Of a stretch of 8,920 nt of DNA, positions 1-6,275 are shown piece after piece. This DNA comes from Azonexaceae bacterium. GTDB lineage: Bacteria > Pseudomonadota > Gammaproteobacteria > Burkholderiales > Rhodocyclaceae. Made by a program: the position numbers and the translations under genes. Within the stretch, counting starts at the first letter, position 1. Every line of letters starts with the position of its first letter. The stretch is from assembly GCA_009469665.1 (NCBI GenBank), contig SSTB01000046.1, positions 1 to 8,920 of the forward strand, written 5' to 3'. A model generated the notes under the pieces. It ran no database searches. It was not told the origin of the DNA and was given only the letters and a program-made list of their open reading frames with translations.

Positions 1-579
1 GACCAGGAAGCGCCAGGCGTCCAGCCCCTCGCCGAAGCCGGAAATGGGCACCAGGCGCCAGATCTTGCTCACCAGGTATTGCCCCCCGATGATGTAGAAC
101 AGGCCCGAGATGGACATCATCGCCACGCACAGCACCACGCCCCACAGATCGAAGGCGCTGGCCCGGAAGAAGGCCAGGATCAGGGCGAAACTCACCGTGA
201 CGAAAAGCCCCAGGACGAAAGTCGGCAGCGCAATGGCCAGGGAGGGCCCCATACGGTTGCCGATCTCGCGCGCAATGTCGCGGCCGTCCTCGGCGCGGCC
301 GAAGTCGCCCACGAACATGGCGGCCGACTTGGTGAAGAAAATGGTGTCGGAAAGGGACTCCAAACCGGGCGCCTCGGCGTTAAAGAAAAGGGGCTTGTCG
401 TAACCCCGCTCGGCCTTCCAGCGCACGATGGCCTCCGGCGTCACCCGCTTGACGCCCAACTGCATGCGGGCCATGTCATCCGGCGTGTTGACGACGAAGA
501 ACAGGGCAAAGGTCACGAGATTCACCCCAATGAGAATGGGGATGGCGTAGAGGAGCCGGCGGACGATGTAGGCAAGCAT
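1..579 (-). CDS. Oligopeptide-type ABC transporter permease (DppB/OppB/YejB family), partial
   Basis: Inner-membrane permease subunit of a binding-protein-dependent importer for peptides or similar solutes; it would pair with a second permease and two ATPases. The visible part is 193 codons, open to the left edge, so the C-terminal half, including the EAA loop that contacts the ATPase, lies outside. The N-terminus MLAYIVRRLLYAIPILIGV is the typical start of this family (short basic RRLL segment, then TM1 at about residues 9-30). A periplasmic stretch with the GYDKP element (59-63) and GDFGRA (91-96) follows, as in YejB-type proteins, then TM2 (about 113-138) and TM3 (about 145-168). ATG is at 579-577; it has no Shine-Dalgarno-like sequence but sits 8 nt behind an extended -10 motif. 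It is divergent from the DUF3592-pbpC unit and is the first gene of its transcript. The substrate cannot be told from a permease fragment. The family call is sure; the gene name is not. Confidence 0.9.
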   Translation of the reverse strand, partial: MLAYIVRRLLYAIPILIGVNLVTFALFFVVNTPDDMARMQLGVKRVTPEAIVRWKAERGYDKPLFFNAEAPGLESLSDTIFFTKSAAMFVGDFGRAEDGRDIAREIGNRMGPSLAIALPTFVLGLFVTVSFALILAFFRASAFDLWGVVLCVAMMSISGLFYIIGGQYLVSKIWRLVPISGFGEGLDAWRFLV

Positions 580-587
580 CGCGGGGG

Positions 588-596
588 ATTATGCCA
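588..596 (-). promoter_or_regulatory. Extended -10 promoter motif for the ABC permease
   Basis: Read on the minus strand, the bases are TGGCATAAT, a TGn extension followed by a hexamer matching TATAAT at five of six positions. The last base lies 8 nt before the permease ATG, so a start 6-8 nt downstream of the hexamer would give an mRNA with almost no leader. No good -35 box is seen at 16-18 bp spacing, which extended -10 promoters tolerate. Prediction from sequence only. Confidence 0.4.
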
Positions 597-604
597 CCGC
601 CCGC

Positions 605-636
605 GCCGAAGCGATGGCCCGCCGAAGCGAAGGCCC
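605..636. repeat. 16-bp tandem duplication in the divergent spacer
   Basis: Two adjacent copies, GCCGAAGCGATGGCCC (605-620) and GCCGAAGCGAAGGCCC (621-636), differ at one base (T/A). They lie between the two divergent genes and cover roughly the -25 to -56 region of the putative permease promoter. They could be paired protein-binding sites or a replication-slippage duplication in GC-rich DNA. No known regulator motif is recognised. Confidence 0.6.
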
Positions 637-655
637 GCCGGCTCTTGACCGGCGG
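635..655. repeat. 7-bp inverted repeat in the divergent spacer
   Basis: CCGCCGG (635-641) and CCGGCGG (649-655) are perfect reverse complements separated by 7 nt. The loop and right arm overlap a TTGACC -35-like hexamer at 645-650. There is no T-run, so a terminator is unlikely. It may be a small operator or simply GC-rich chance pairing. Confidence 0.35.
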
Positions 656-684
656 CGCCGGAAGTCGGTAAGGTGCGGACCTTA
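645..684 (+). promoter_or_regulatory. Candidate promoter and operator-like palindrome for DUF3592-pbpC
   Basis: TTGACC (645-650) matches the -35 consensus at five of six positions and is 18 bp from a weak -10 (TAAGGT, 669-674). That weak -10 is the left arm of a 6-4-6 palindrome, TAAGGT/ACCTTA (669-674 and 679-684), which would span the -10 and the transcription start. A start near 681 would leave a leader of about 38 nt before the ATG at 719. The palindrome could be a repressor site or an RNA hairpin. The -10 is poor, so this is a low-confidence prediction. Confidence 0.3.
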
Positions 685-718
685 TCCCACACCACGAGCG
701 CCATCGGCCCTGCACGAC

Positions 719-1132
719 ATGGAATACATCAAACCCGCCATGATCGTCCTCGGATTCCTGGCCATCGCCTTCGGCCTGTTCACCCGCCTGCGCAACCGCG
801 GCCTGCAGAACTGGCCCTCGGTCAGCGGCACCATCATCCGCTCCGACCTGCAAACCACTGCCGACGGAAAGACGCGCCTGGCGGCGGCTTTCCGCTACCA
901 GATCGACGAGCGCGTCATCGACAGCCGCATGATCATCCTGACCATCGAGGATGTCCGTCCGGCGGTGGTCTACCGCATCCTGCAACGCCTCGCCCCGGGC
1001 AGCCGGGTGAAGGTCTATTACGACCCCAAGGACCCCGCTTCGGCCACCGTCGACCACACGCCCCGGGGGAACTGGCTGGAGGCCGTCCTGGCCGGCATGG
1101 CCCTCGTCACCTACGCCGCCTTCGGGCTTTAG
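719..1132 (+). CDS. DUF3592 domain small membrane protein
   Basis: Protein of 137 residues and unknown function. An N-terminal membrane segment (about residues 6-21) is followed by a basic RLRNR turn and then the soluble DUF3592-type domain: the WPxxxG element (W32, P33, G36), beta-strand-like segments, and YYDPKDP (100-106), which matches the V-x-V-x-YDPxxP signature of the family. A second hydrophobic segment closes the protein (about 120-136), so both ends are probably membrane-anchored with the domain outside the bilayer. I chose the ATG at 719 because the hydrophobic segment follows at once. An upstream in-frame start at 614 would add 35 arginine/proline-rich residues overlapping the promoter region and looks spurious. 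No clear Shine-Dalgarno sequence is visible. The stop TAG shares its last base with the pbpC GTG start, suggesting translational coupling and perhaps a role near PBP1C. Domain assignment is from remembered family features, not a search. Confidence 0.8.
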   Translation: MEYIKPAMIVLGFLAIAFGLFTRLRNRGLQNWPSVSGTIIRSDLQTTADGKTRLAAAFRYQIDERVIDSRMIILTIEDVRPAVVYRILQRLAPGSRVKVYYDPKDPASATVDHTPRGNWLEAVLAGMALVTYAAFGL

Positions 1133-3483
1133 TGGAGAAGAGGGGCAGCGTTTCCGCCATCCCCCCTCGTCAACACCACGGCGGAGGGAAGGGGCGACAG
1201 CGCCAAGGACCGGGAGCCGTCCCGCCTCCATCGCCCAAGCCTCGCCGCCTCCCCCTTGGGACGGCGCCCGGATCCCTGGTCTTCGCCGGCTTCCTCTTCG
1301 CCGCCCTGCTCCTGCTGCCCGGGGGCGCCAACGCCCTGCCCTCCTTCGCCGAGGTTCGCGCCGCCCACGCCGAGTCCGATGCCTGGCTCCTGGCCCGGGA
1401 CGGTCGCCCCCTGCAGCGGCTGCGCCTCGATCCGACCGTGCAGCGACTACCCTGGACGCCTCTGGAGGCGGTCTCGCCCGCCCTGCTGCGGGCTGTGCTC
1501 CATTCCGAGGATCGCCGCTTCCACGAACATTCGGGCGTCGACTGGAACGCGGTGGCGGCCAGCGCCTGGCGCAATCTGTGGAACACCCGCACCCGGGGCG
1601 CCAGCACCCTCACCATGCAGCTCGCCGGCCTGCTGGCGGAGCAACGCCCGACGGGCCGGCGCAATGCCTTCCAGAAGCTGGGCCAGGCCGCCACCGCCCT
1701 GGCGCTCGAGCGGCACTGGAAAAAGGACGAAATCCTCGAGGCCTATCTGAACCTGGCCGGCTTCCGCGGCGAGGCGGTCGGCGTGGCAGCTATGGGCCGC
1801 CGCCTTTTCGGAAAGGATCCCGACGGTCTGGACAGTCGCGAGGCCGCGCTGGCCGCGGCGCTGTTGCGGGCCCCTGCGGCACCACCGGAAACGGTGGCGG
1901 ACCGCGCCTGCGGCCTGCTGCGGGCACAGCAGCGGGCCGGCGACTGCGGCGGCCTGGACTCCCTGGCCCGCCTGGCCTTTTCGGGTGCCCTGCGCCTAGC
2001 GGCCCCTCCTCCCGATGCCGGTGAAAACCACGCCCCCCACCTGGCCAGAAAGCTCCTGCGACGCCCCGGCGAGCGCCTTCGCAGCACCCTGGACGCCGAC
2101 CTGCAACGCTTCGCCGCCAACGCCCTGGAGCGCCACCTGCGGGAATTGGCCCGGCGCAACGTCGAGGATGGCGCCGTGCTGGTCCTGAACAATGGGAGCG
2201 GCGAAGTCCTGGCCTGGGTCGGCTCTTCCGCATCGCTTTCCGGCGCGCCCCACGTGGACGGAACCGTAGCGCTGCGACAGGCGGGGTCCACCCTGAAGCC
2301 CTTCCTCTACGGCCTGGCACTGGAGCGCCGCCAGCTTAGCGCGGCGGCCCTGGTCGAGGATTCCCCGGCCGCTCTCAGCACCGCCGGGGGTCTCTACGTG
2401 CCCCAGAATTACGTGCCCGAGTACCAGGGCTGGGTCAGCGTCCGCCGGGCCCTGGGCGAGTCCCTCAACGTCCCGGCGGTGCGCACCCTGGTCCGCCTGG
2501 GGCCGGACGCCTTCCACGACCGCCTGAGGCGGCTGGGCTTGGTCAGCCTCAGGGAGGACGGAGACTACTACGGTTACAGCCTCGCCCTGGGTTCGGCCGA
2601 CATTTCGCTGCTCATGCTGGCCAATGCCTACCGCAGCCTGGCCAACCGCGGCACCTGGTCCCCCCTGCGGGCCAGCCTGGACGACCCTCGCCCTCCCTGT
2701 GCCGAGGGCGGCTGCGCCGGGGTGTTTTCCGGTTCGCCGCGTCCGGCGGGCGATGCCGCAGCGAGTTTCATCGTGGCCGACATCCTGGCCGACCGCGCGG
2801 CCCGGGCAGGCACTTTCGGATTGGATTCCTGGCTGGCCACGCCCTACTGGTCCGCCGCCAAGACCGGCACCAGCAAGGATATGCGTGACAACTGGTGTCT
2901 GGGCTTCTCCCGCCGCTACACGGTGGCGGTCTGGGTGGGCAATGCGGGGGGCGGCCCCATGCACGATGTTTCCGGTACCAGCGGCGCCGCGCCGGTGTGG
3001 CGGGAAGTCATGGACTGGCTGCATCGCGGCGACCCGGAAAGCTCCCGCCGCGCCGCAGCCAGTCTGCCCCCTACGCCGCCGCCCGGCGTGCTGCGGCGGC
3101 AGGTGCGCTTCGACCCTCCCCGGGAGCCGCCTCGCCAGGAATGGTTTCTGTACGGCACTGAAATGAGCGTCGTCCGTGAGGCAGGCGCGACCCGCCTTGC
3201 GCGGATTGCCTATCCCGGCGAGGGCAGCATCCTGGCCCTGGACCCGGACATTCCTCCACCGCGCCAGCGCATCGCCCTCAAGCTCAGCGGCCCGGCGGCC
3301 ATCGGCTGGCGTTGGCAGGTGGATGGCGAAAAGCCCCAGCGGGCCGACCGTGCCGCCCTGTGGCGCCCCAGCCCCGGCCCGCACCGCCTGGTGCTGCTGG
3401 ACGGGGCGGGCCGCGAGATCGACCGGGTGAGCTTTTCCGTGCGTGCACTGCGGGCGGGACGCAGCGTACCCCGCAGTCCCTGA
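1132..3483 (+). CDS. pbpC: Penicillin-binding protein 1C (glycosyltransferase/transpeptidase)
   Basis: Bifunctional class A PBP of 783 residues (E. coli PBP1C is 770) that would polymerise and cross-link peptidoglycan in the periplasm. A proline/arginine-rich N-terminus of 48 residues precedes one membrane anchor (about 49-62, ending PGGANA). The GT51 domain (about 75-260) shows SEDRRFHEHSGVD with catalytic Glu126, GASTLTMQ (156-163) and EILEAYLN (200-207). The transpeptidase domain (about 335-620) shows STLK (Ser386 nucleophile, Lys389), SLN (444-446) and KTGTS (577-581), so both active sites look intact. Residues about 688-775 fit the C-terminal PBP1C domain (BiPBP_C type). GTG at 1132 is the only standard start in frame between the DUF3592 stop and the membrane segment, and it overlaps that stop by one base. 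No obvious Shine-Dalgarno sequence precedes it, so coupling is likely. In many bacteria pbpC neighbours an alpha-2-macroglobulin gene (yfhM); here it does not. Identity is clear; the exact start is less certain. Confidence 0.95.
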   Translation: MEKRGSVSAIPPRQHHGGGKGRQRQGPGAVPPPSPKPRRLPLGTAPGSLVFAGFLFAALLLLPGGANALPSFAEVRAAHAESDAWLLARDGRPLQRLRLDPTVQRLPWTPLEAVSPALLRAVLHSEDRRFHEHSGVDWNAVAASAWRNLWNTRTRGASTLTMQLAGLLAEQRPTGRRNAFQKLGQAATALALERHWKKDEILEAYLNLAGFRGEAVGVAAMGRRLFGKDPDGLDSREAALAAALLRAPAAPPETVADRACGLLRAQQRAGDCGGLDSLARLAFSGALRLAAPPPDAGENHAPHLARKLLRRPGERLRSTLDADLQRFAANALERHLRELARRNVEDGAVLVLNNGSGEVLAWVGSSASLSGAPHVDGTVALRQAGSTLKPFLYGLALERRQLSAAALVEDSPAALSTAGGLYVPQNYVPEYQGWVSVRRALGESLNVPAVRTLVRLGPDAFHDRLRRLGLVSLREDGDYYGYSLALGSADISLLMLANAYRSLANRGTWSPLRASLDDPRPPCAEGGCAGVFSGSPRPAGDAAASFIVADILADRAARAGTFGLDSWLATPYWSAAKTGTSKDMRDNWCLGFSRRYTVAVWVGNAGGGPMHDVSGTSGAAPVWREVMDWLHRGDPESSRRAAASLPPTPPPGVLRRQVRFDPPREPPRQEWFLYGTEMSVVREAGATRLARIAYPGEGSILALDPDIPPPRQRIALKLSGPAAIGWRWQVDGEKPQRADRAALWRPSPGPHRLVLLDGAGREIDRVSFSVRALRAGRSVPRSP

Positions 3484-3496
3484 GGGCTTGGAGCCC
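3484..3496 (+). other. Small hairpin directly after pbpC stop
   Basis: GGGCT (3484-3488) and AGCCC (3492-3496) can pair around a 3-nt loop immediately after the pbpC stop. It has no following T-run, so it is at best a weak 3'-end structure and not a convincing intrinsic terminator. Confidence 0.25.
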
Positions 3497-3528
3497 CGGG
3501 TGGGCGGCCGACAATCAGCCCATTCCTG

Positions 3529-3585
3529 GAAGGGTCTGTCCTGAGCCTATCGATGGGCCTGCCCTGAGAGCCCATCGAAGGGCTC
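3529..3585. repeat. REP-like palindromic element between convergent genes
   Basis: GAGCC (3543-3547) pairs with GGCTC (3581-3585) and TCGATGGGC (3550-3558) with GCCCATCGA (3570-3578). Together they make a 14-bp stem with a 2x2 internal mismatch (TA/AG) and an 11-nt loop. The strand also reads as two imperfect head-to-tail copies, GGGTCTGTCCTGAGCC... from 3532 and GGGCCTGCCCTGAGAG... from 3555. The core GTCCTGAGCCTATCGA resembles the dispersed intergenic repeat often seen as GTCCTGAGCTTGTCGAAGGG in GC-rich proteobacteria. It lies 59 bp after the pbpC stop and 29 bp from the rluB stop, the usual place for such elements. There is no T-tract on either strand, so it may protect both 3' ends from exonucleases rather than end transcription by itself. 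Confidence 0.7.
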
Positions 3586-3614
3586 GCCGGGGCGCTCTGC
3601 GGCGAGCCTCCCCG

Positions 3615-4874
3615 CTACCGCCGGCCGCGGCTTCCGGCAGGGCGCGGAGCAGGCTTCCCGTCGCGGACAGGCGCTTGGGTGTTCCGCGCGCCAGGTTTTG
3701 TAGCGCGCGGGGCCGGCTTATCGCCGCGAGGCGAGGGCCTATCGCCCGCTGGGGCCGGCCTTGCGCCGCGTGATGGGCTTTTCTCGCCCCGCGTTGAGGG
3801 CTTCTGGCCCGCAAAGGATGACTTCTCCACCCGAGGCGACGGCTTCTCACCGCGAGGCAGCGGCTTGGCCGCCCGCGGAGGCGGCCGCTGGTCGGCAAGC
3901 TCGTCGGGCTCCGCCGGGACCTCAGGTGTTTCTCCACCAGCCAGAAGTTTCTCGAGGCGCCGTACTTCGGTCTCGGTCAATTCCTGACAGCGTCCACGCT
4001 TGAGACGGGGGGGCAGGACGAAGGGGCCATAACGCACCCGGATGAGACGGCTCACGGTGCAGCCCACGGCCTCGAAAAGGCGGCGCACTTCACGGTTGCG
4101 CCCTTCGAAGAGGGTGACGTGGACCCAGCGATTGGCACCCTCGCCACCGGCATCCACCAGGCTGTCGAAAGACGCGGGGCCATCTTCCAGGGGCACACCC
4201 TCAAGCAGGCGGCGGCGCGCGTCGTCACCCAGTTCGCCCAACACCCGGACGGCGTATTCCCTTACCAATTGGGTGCCGGGATGCATAAGGCGGTTGGCGA
4301 GCTCGCCCGAGGTGGTGAAGAGCAGTAGGCCGGAGGTGTTGAAGTCCAGGCGGCCGACAGCGATCCAGCGGCTGCCTCGCATGCGCGGCAGGGCATTGAA
4401 GACGGAGGGACGGCCATCCGGATCGTCGCGGGAGACGATCTCGCCTTCCGGCTTGTGGTAGAGCAGCACCCGGGCGGCCCGGCCGGCCGAGGCGCGCAGA
4501 TTGACCAGGCGGCCGTTGACCTTGACCCGGTCGGTGGGCAGGACGAGTTGGCCGATCTGGGCCATCTCGCCATTGACGCTCACCCGGCCGGCGGCGATCC
4601 ATTCTTCCATATCGCGCCGGGATCCGACCCCAGCCTGGGCTAGAACCTTGTGCAGACGCTCGGGCTTGGCGCCCATTCCGGCTGGTCGGGCGGCACTGCG
4701 CAACGGCTTGCCGCCGGCCCGGCCCGCACCACGTCGGGGAGAGGGAACCGGAGGTTCAGCCTCCGGGGTCCCGGGGGCGGGTTCTTCTCCCCCAGTGCGG
4801 CGGCGGCGTGGGGCGTCTCCCAAGTCCGGCTCATTGCTGCGGGCTTGGCGGAAAGGGGTGCGTTTAGGCTTCAT
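3615..4874 (-). CDS. rluB: 23S rRNA pseudouridine synthase RluB-type (RsuA/RluB/E/F family)
   Basis: This enzyme isomerises uridine to pseudouridine in rRNA; RluB acts on U2605 of 23S rRNA (E. coli numbering). The 419-residue protein has a basic low-complexity N-terminus (1-70), an S4 RNA-binding domain (about 72-118, [14 protein letters not shown]) and the catalytic domain (about 133-310). The catalytic motif [14 protein letters not shown] contains Asp177. [15 protein letters not shown] (257-271) and VRYGPFVLP (280-288) are typical of the family. A tail of eleven seven-residue units (335-411, consensus GEKPxPR) follows, so it is much longer than E. coli RluB (about 290). The ATG at 4874 lies inside the 3' end of scpB (11-nt overlap), with GGA as a weak ribosome-binding site about 9 nt upstream. 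It is the last gene of the operon. RluE or RluF specificity cannot be fully excluded, but order after scpA-scpB is typical of rluB. Confidence 0.92.
   Translation of the reverse strand: MKPKRTPFRQARSNEPDLGDAPRRRRTGGEEPAPGTPEAEPPVPSPRRGAGRAGGKPLRSAARPAGMGAKPERLHKVLAQAGVGSRRDMEEWIAAGRVSVNGEMAQIGQLVLPTDRVKVNGRLVNLRASAGRAARVLLYHKPEGEIVSRDDPDGRPSVFNALPRMRGSRWIAVGRLDFNTSGLLLFTTSGELANRLMHPGTQLVREYAVRVLGELGDDARRRLLEGVPLEDGPASFDSLVDAGGEGANRWVHVTLFEGRNREVRRLFEAVGCTVSRLIRVRYGPFVLPPRLKRGRCQELTETEVRRLEKLLAGGETPEVPAEPDELADQRPPPRAAKPLPRGEKPSPRVEKSSFAGQKPSTRGEKSPSRGARPAPAGDRPSPRGDKPAPRATKPGARNTQAPVRDGKPAPRPAGSRGRR
3642..3872 (-). repeat. 21-bp degenerate tandem repeat coding the RluB heptapeptide tail
   Basis: Eleven consecutive in-frame units of 21 bp encode [70 protein letters not shown] and DGKPAPR. 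Phase is kept without a gap across 231 bp. The tail is strongly basic and proline-rich, so it is probably disordered and able to touch RNA. Unit count may vary between strains through slippage. Confidence 0.85.
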
Positions 4875-5406
4875 GATCGAATTCCAAAGTCTGGCCGATT
4901 TGTTCCAGGGGCGGCAGTTCGCTCAGGCTGCGCAGGCCGAGATCGTCGAGGAAGCGGCGTGTGGTGGCGAAGAGCGCAGGCCGGCCGGGGGTTTCGCGAT
5001 GACCGACCACGTCGATCCAGCCCCTTTCTTCCAGGGACTTGATGACATTTGCATTGACGGCGACGCCGCGGATTTCCTCGATGTCACCCCGGGTCACCGG
5101 CTGACGGTAGGCGATGATGGCAAGGGTTTCGAGGACGGCGCGGGAGTAGCGCGGCGGCTTTTCGGGATGGAGACGGTCCAGGTAGGGGAGATATTCTGCA
5201 CGGGTACGGAAACGCCAGCCCGAAGCCAGTTGCACCAGTTCCGCGCCCCGGTCCTGCCAGTCCTCGCGCAATTCGTCCAGGAGCTTGCGCAGGGTCTCGG
5301 TCGACACCTCGTCGGAGAACAGACTGCGCAGTTCGCCCGTGGAGAGCGGTTCCCGGGCGGCCAGGAGGGCGGCTTCAAGCACTTTCTTGGCTGTCGTCGG
5401 TTCCAC
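4864..5406 (-). CDS. scpB: Segregation and condensation protein B
   Basis: ScpB is the winged-helix (kite) subunit of the SMC-ScpAB condensin, which binds ScpA as a dimer and helps organise and segregate the nucleoid. The protein has 180 residues, a normal length. The first winged helix spans about residues 5-80 ([20 protein letters not shown]). The second spans about 85-155 and holds the family hallmarks [20 protein letters not shown] (87-106), IRGV (112-115) and GRPALFATT (141-149). The start is GTG at 5406-5404, with AAAGG 9 nt upstream. It lies 32 nt inside the end of scpA, and the rluB start overlaps its own end by 11 nt, so translation of the three genes is probably coupled. Nothing is missing or unusual. 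Confidence 0.95.
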   Translation of the reverse strand: MEPTTAKKVLEAALLAAREPLSTGELRSLFSDEVSTETLRKLLDELREDWQDRGAELVQLASGWRFRTRAEYLPYLDRLHPEKPPRYSRAVLETLAIIAYRQPVTRGDIEEIRGVAVNANVIKSLEERGWIDVVGHRETPGRPALFATTRRFLDDLGLRSLSELPPLEQIGQTLEFDHEA

Positions 5407-6220
5407 CGTCGTGCACCTTTACGTAGATGGGGGCGAAGGCCTCGGTCTGGGTAATGTGGATGAGCTTTTCCCGGGCGAGTTCAAGGAGGGCAAGAAAGTG
5501 CACCACCAGCCCGGGAACGCCCATGGCAATATCGAAGAGGGCCTCGAAGCGGACATAGCCGCCTTCGCTCTGGAGGTGGCGCAGGATGATGCCCATGTGC
5601 TCCCGCACGGAAAGCTCCTCCCGCCCGATGCGGTGGTGGCGGTGCAGGGTCGCCTGGCGCAGGATGGCCTGCCAGGCGGCCTTAAGGTCATCCAGATCGA
5701 CTTCCGGGTAGCGCACCAGGAGGGATTTTTCCACCAGGGTCTCGACCCAAAAGAACTCCCGCTCCGCCTGGGGCAGCGCATTCAGGTTCTGGCCAGCAAG
5801 CTTCATCTGCTCGTATTCCATGAGCCGGCGGACCAGTTCGGCTCGGGGATCCTCGGCCTCGTCTTCGCTACCCGACTTGGGCCGCGGCAGCAGCATGCGC
5901 GACTTGATCTCGATCAGCATGGCTGCCATCACCAGGTAATCCGCCGCCAGCTCCAGGTTATGGGCGCGCATGGACTCGATGTAGTCCAGGTACTGGCGGG
6001 TGAGCGGCGCCATGGGAATGTCGAGGATATCGACATTGGCGCGGCGAATCAGATAGAGCAGGAGGTCGAGGGGCCCCTCGAAGGCGTCCAGCATCACTGC
6101 CAGGGCGTCCGGCGGGATGTAGAGATCCGCCGGCAACTCGGTCAGTGGCTCGCCGTAGATGCGGGCCAGGGGCTCGTCCAGCGCCGCGTCGAGGCCGACT
6201 TCGAGCACGGCCTCGCTCAC
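5375..6220 (-). CDS. scpA: Segregation and condensation protein A
   Basis: ScpA is the kleisin of the SMC-ScpAB condensin: its N-terminus binds the SMC neck, its C-terminus the SMC head, and its middle the ScpB dimer. The 281-residue protein shows the family signature [19 protein letters not shown] (47-65), then [23 protein letters not shown] (90-112), an acidic linker near 119-124, and a C-terminal winged helix (about 203-268). I chose GTG at 6220-6218 because GAGG (6228-6231) lies 7 nt upstream and the reading frame further up has no ATG or GTG before it enters trpS. The roughly 35 residues before the IPPDAL segment are a leader often seen in proteobacterial ScpA. It is separated from trpS by 55 nt, the largest gap in this operon, and overlaps scpB by 32 nt. 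Confidence 0.94.
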   Translation of the reverse strand: MSEAVLEVGLDAALDEPLARIYGEPLTELPADLYIPPDALAVMLDAFEGPLDLLLYLIRRANVDILDIPMAPLTRQYLDYIESMRAHNLELAADYLVMAAMLIEIKSRMLLPRPKSGSEDEAEDPRAELVRRLMEYEQMKLAGQNLNALPQAEREFFWVETLVEKSLLVRYPEVDLDDLKAAWQAILRQATLHRHHRIGREELSVREHMGIILRHLQSEGGYVRFEALFDIAMGVPGLVVHFLALLELAREKLIHITQTEAFAPIYVKVHDGGTDDSQESA

Positions 6221-6227
6221 CGGCGGG

Positions 6228-6231
6228 CCTC
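6228..6231 (-). promoter_or_regulatory. Shine-Dalgarno of scpA (decides the GTG start)
   Basis: GAGG on the minus strand lies 7 nt before the GTG at 6220-6218. It is the only good ribosome-binding site in the 55-nt trpS-scpA gap and supports GTG as the start. Confidence 0.6.
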
Positions 6232-6275
6232 GCCGGGAGTGATGGACGCAGCGATGGCGCTCCCGCGGGGGGTCA

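Noticed and set aside
79..648. Plus-strand open frame opposite the ABC permease, and a minus-strand frame at 476-1231 crossing the divergent spacer
   Set aside because: The permease translation in the other frame is clearly a membrane protein of a known family, whereas these shadow frames are hydrophilic and cross promoter regions or DUF3592.
673..1131. Upstream extension of the pbpC frame over the DUF3592 gene
   Set aside because: The extra 153 residues are His/Pro/Arg-rich and out of frame with the well-formed DUF3592 protein, so they are a shadow of that gene.
1996..3384. Long open frame (462 codons) on the minus strand opposite pbpC
   Set aside because: It lies wholly antisense to a clear pbpC frame with intact catalytic motifs, and its translation is Gly/Ala/Arg/Gln-rich without recognisable domains. 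This is the usual antisense artefact of high-GC coding DNA.
3543..3585. Bidirectional intrinsic terminator
   Set aside because: The stem is strong, but neither side carries the T-tract needed for Rho-independent termination. A REP-like element explains it better.
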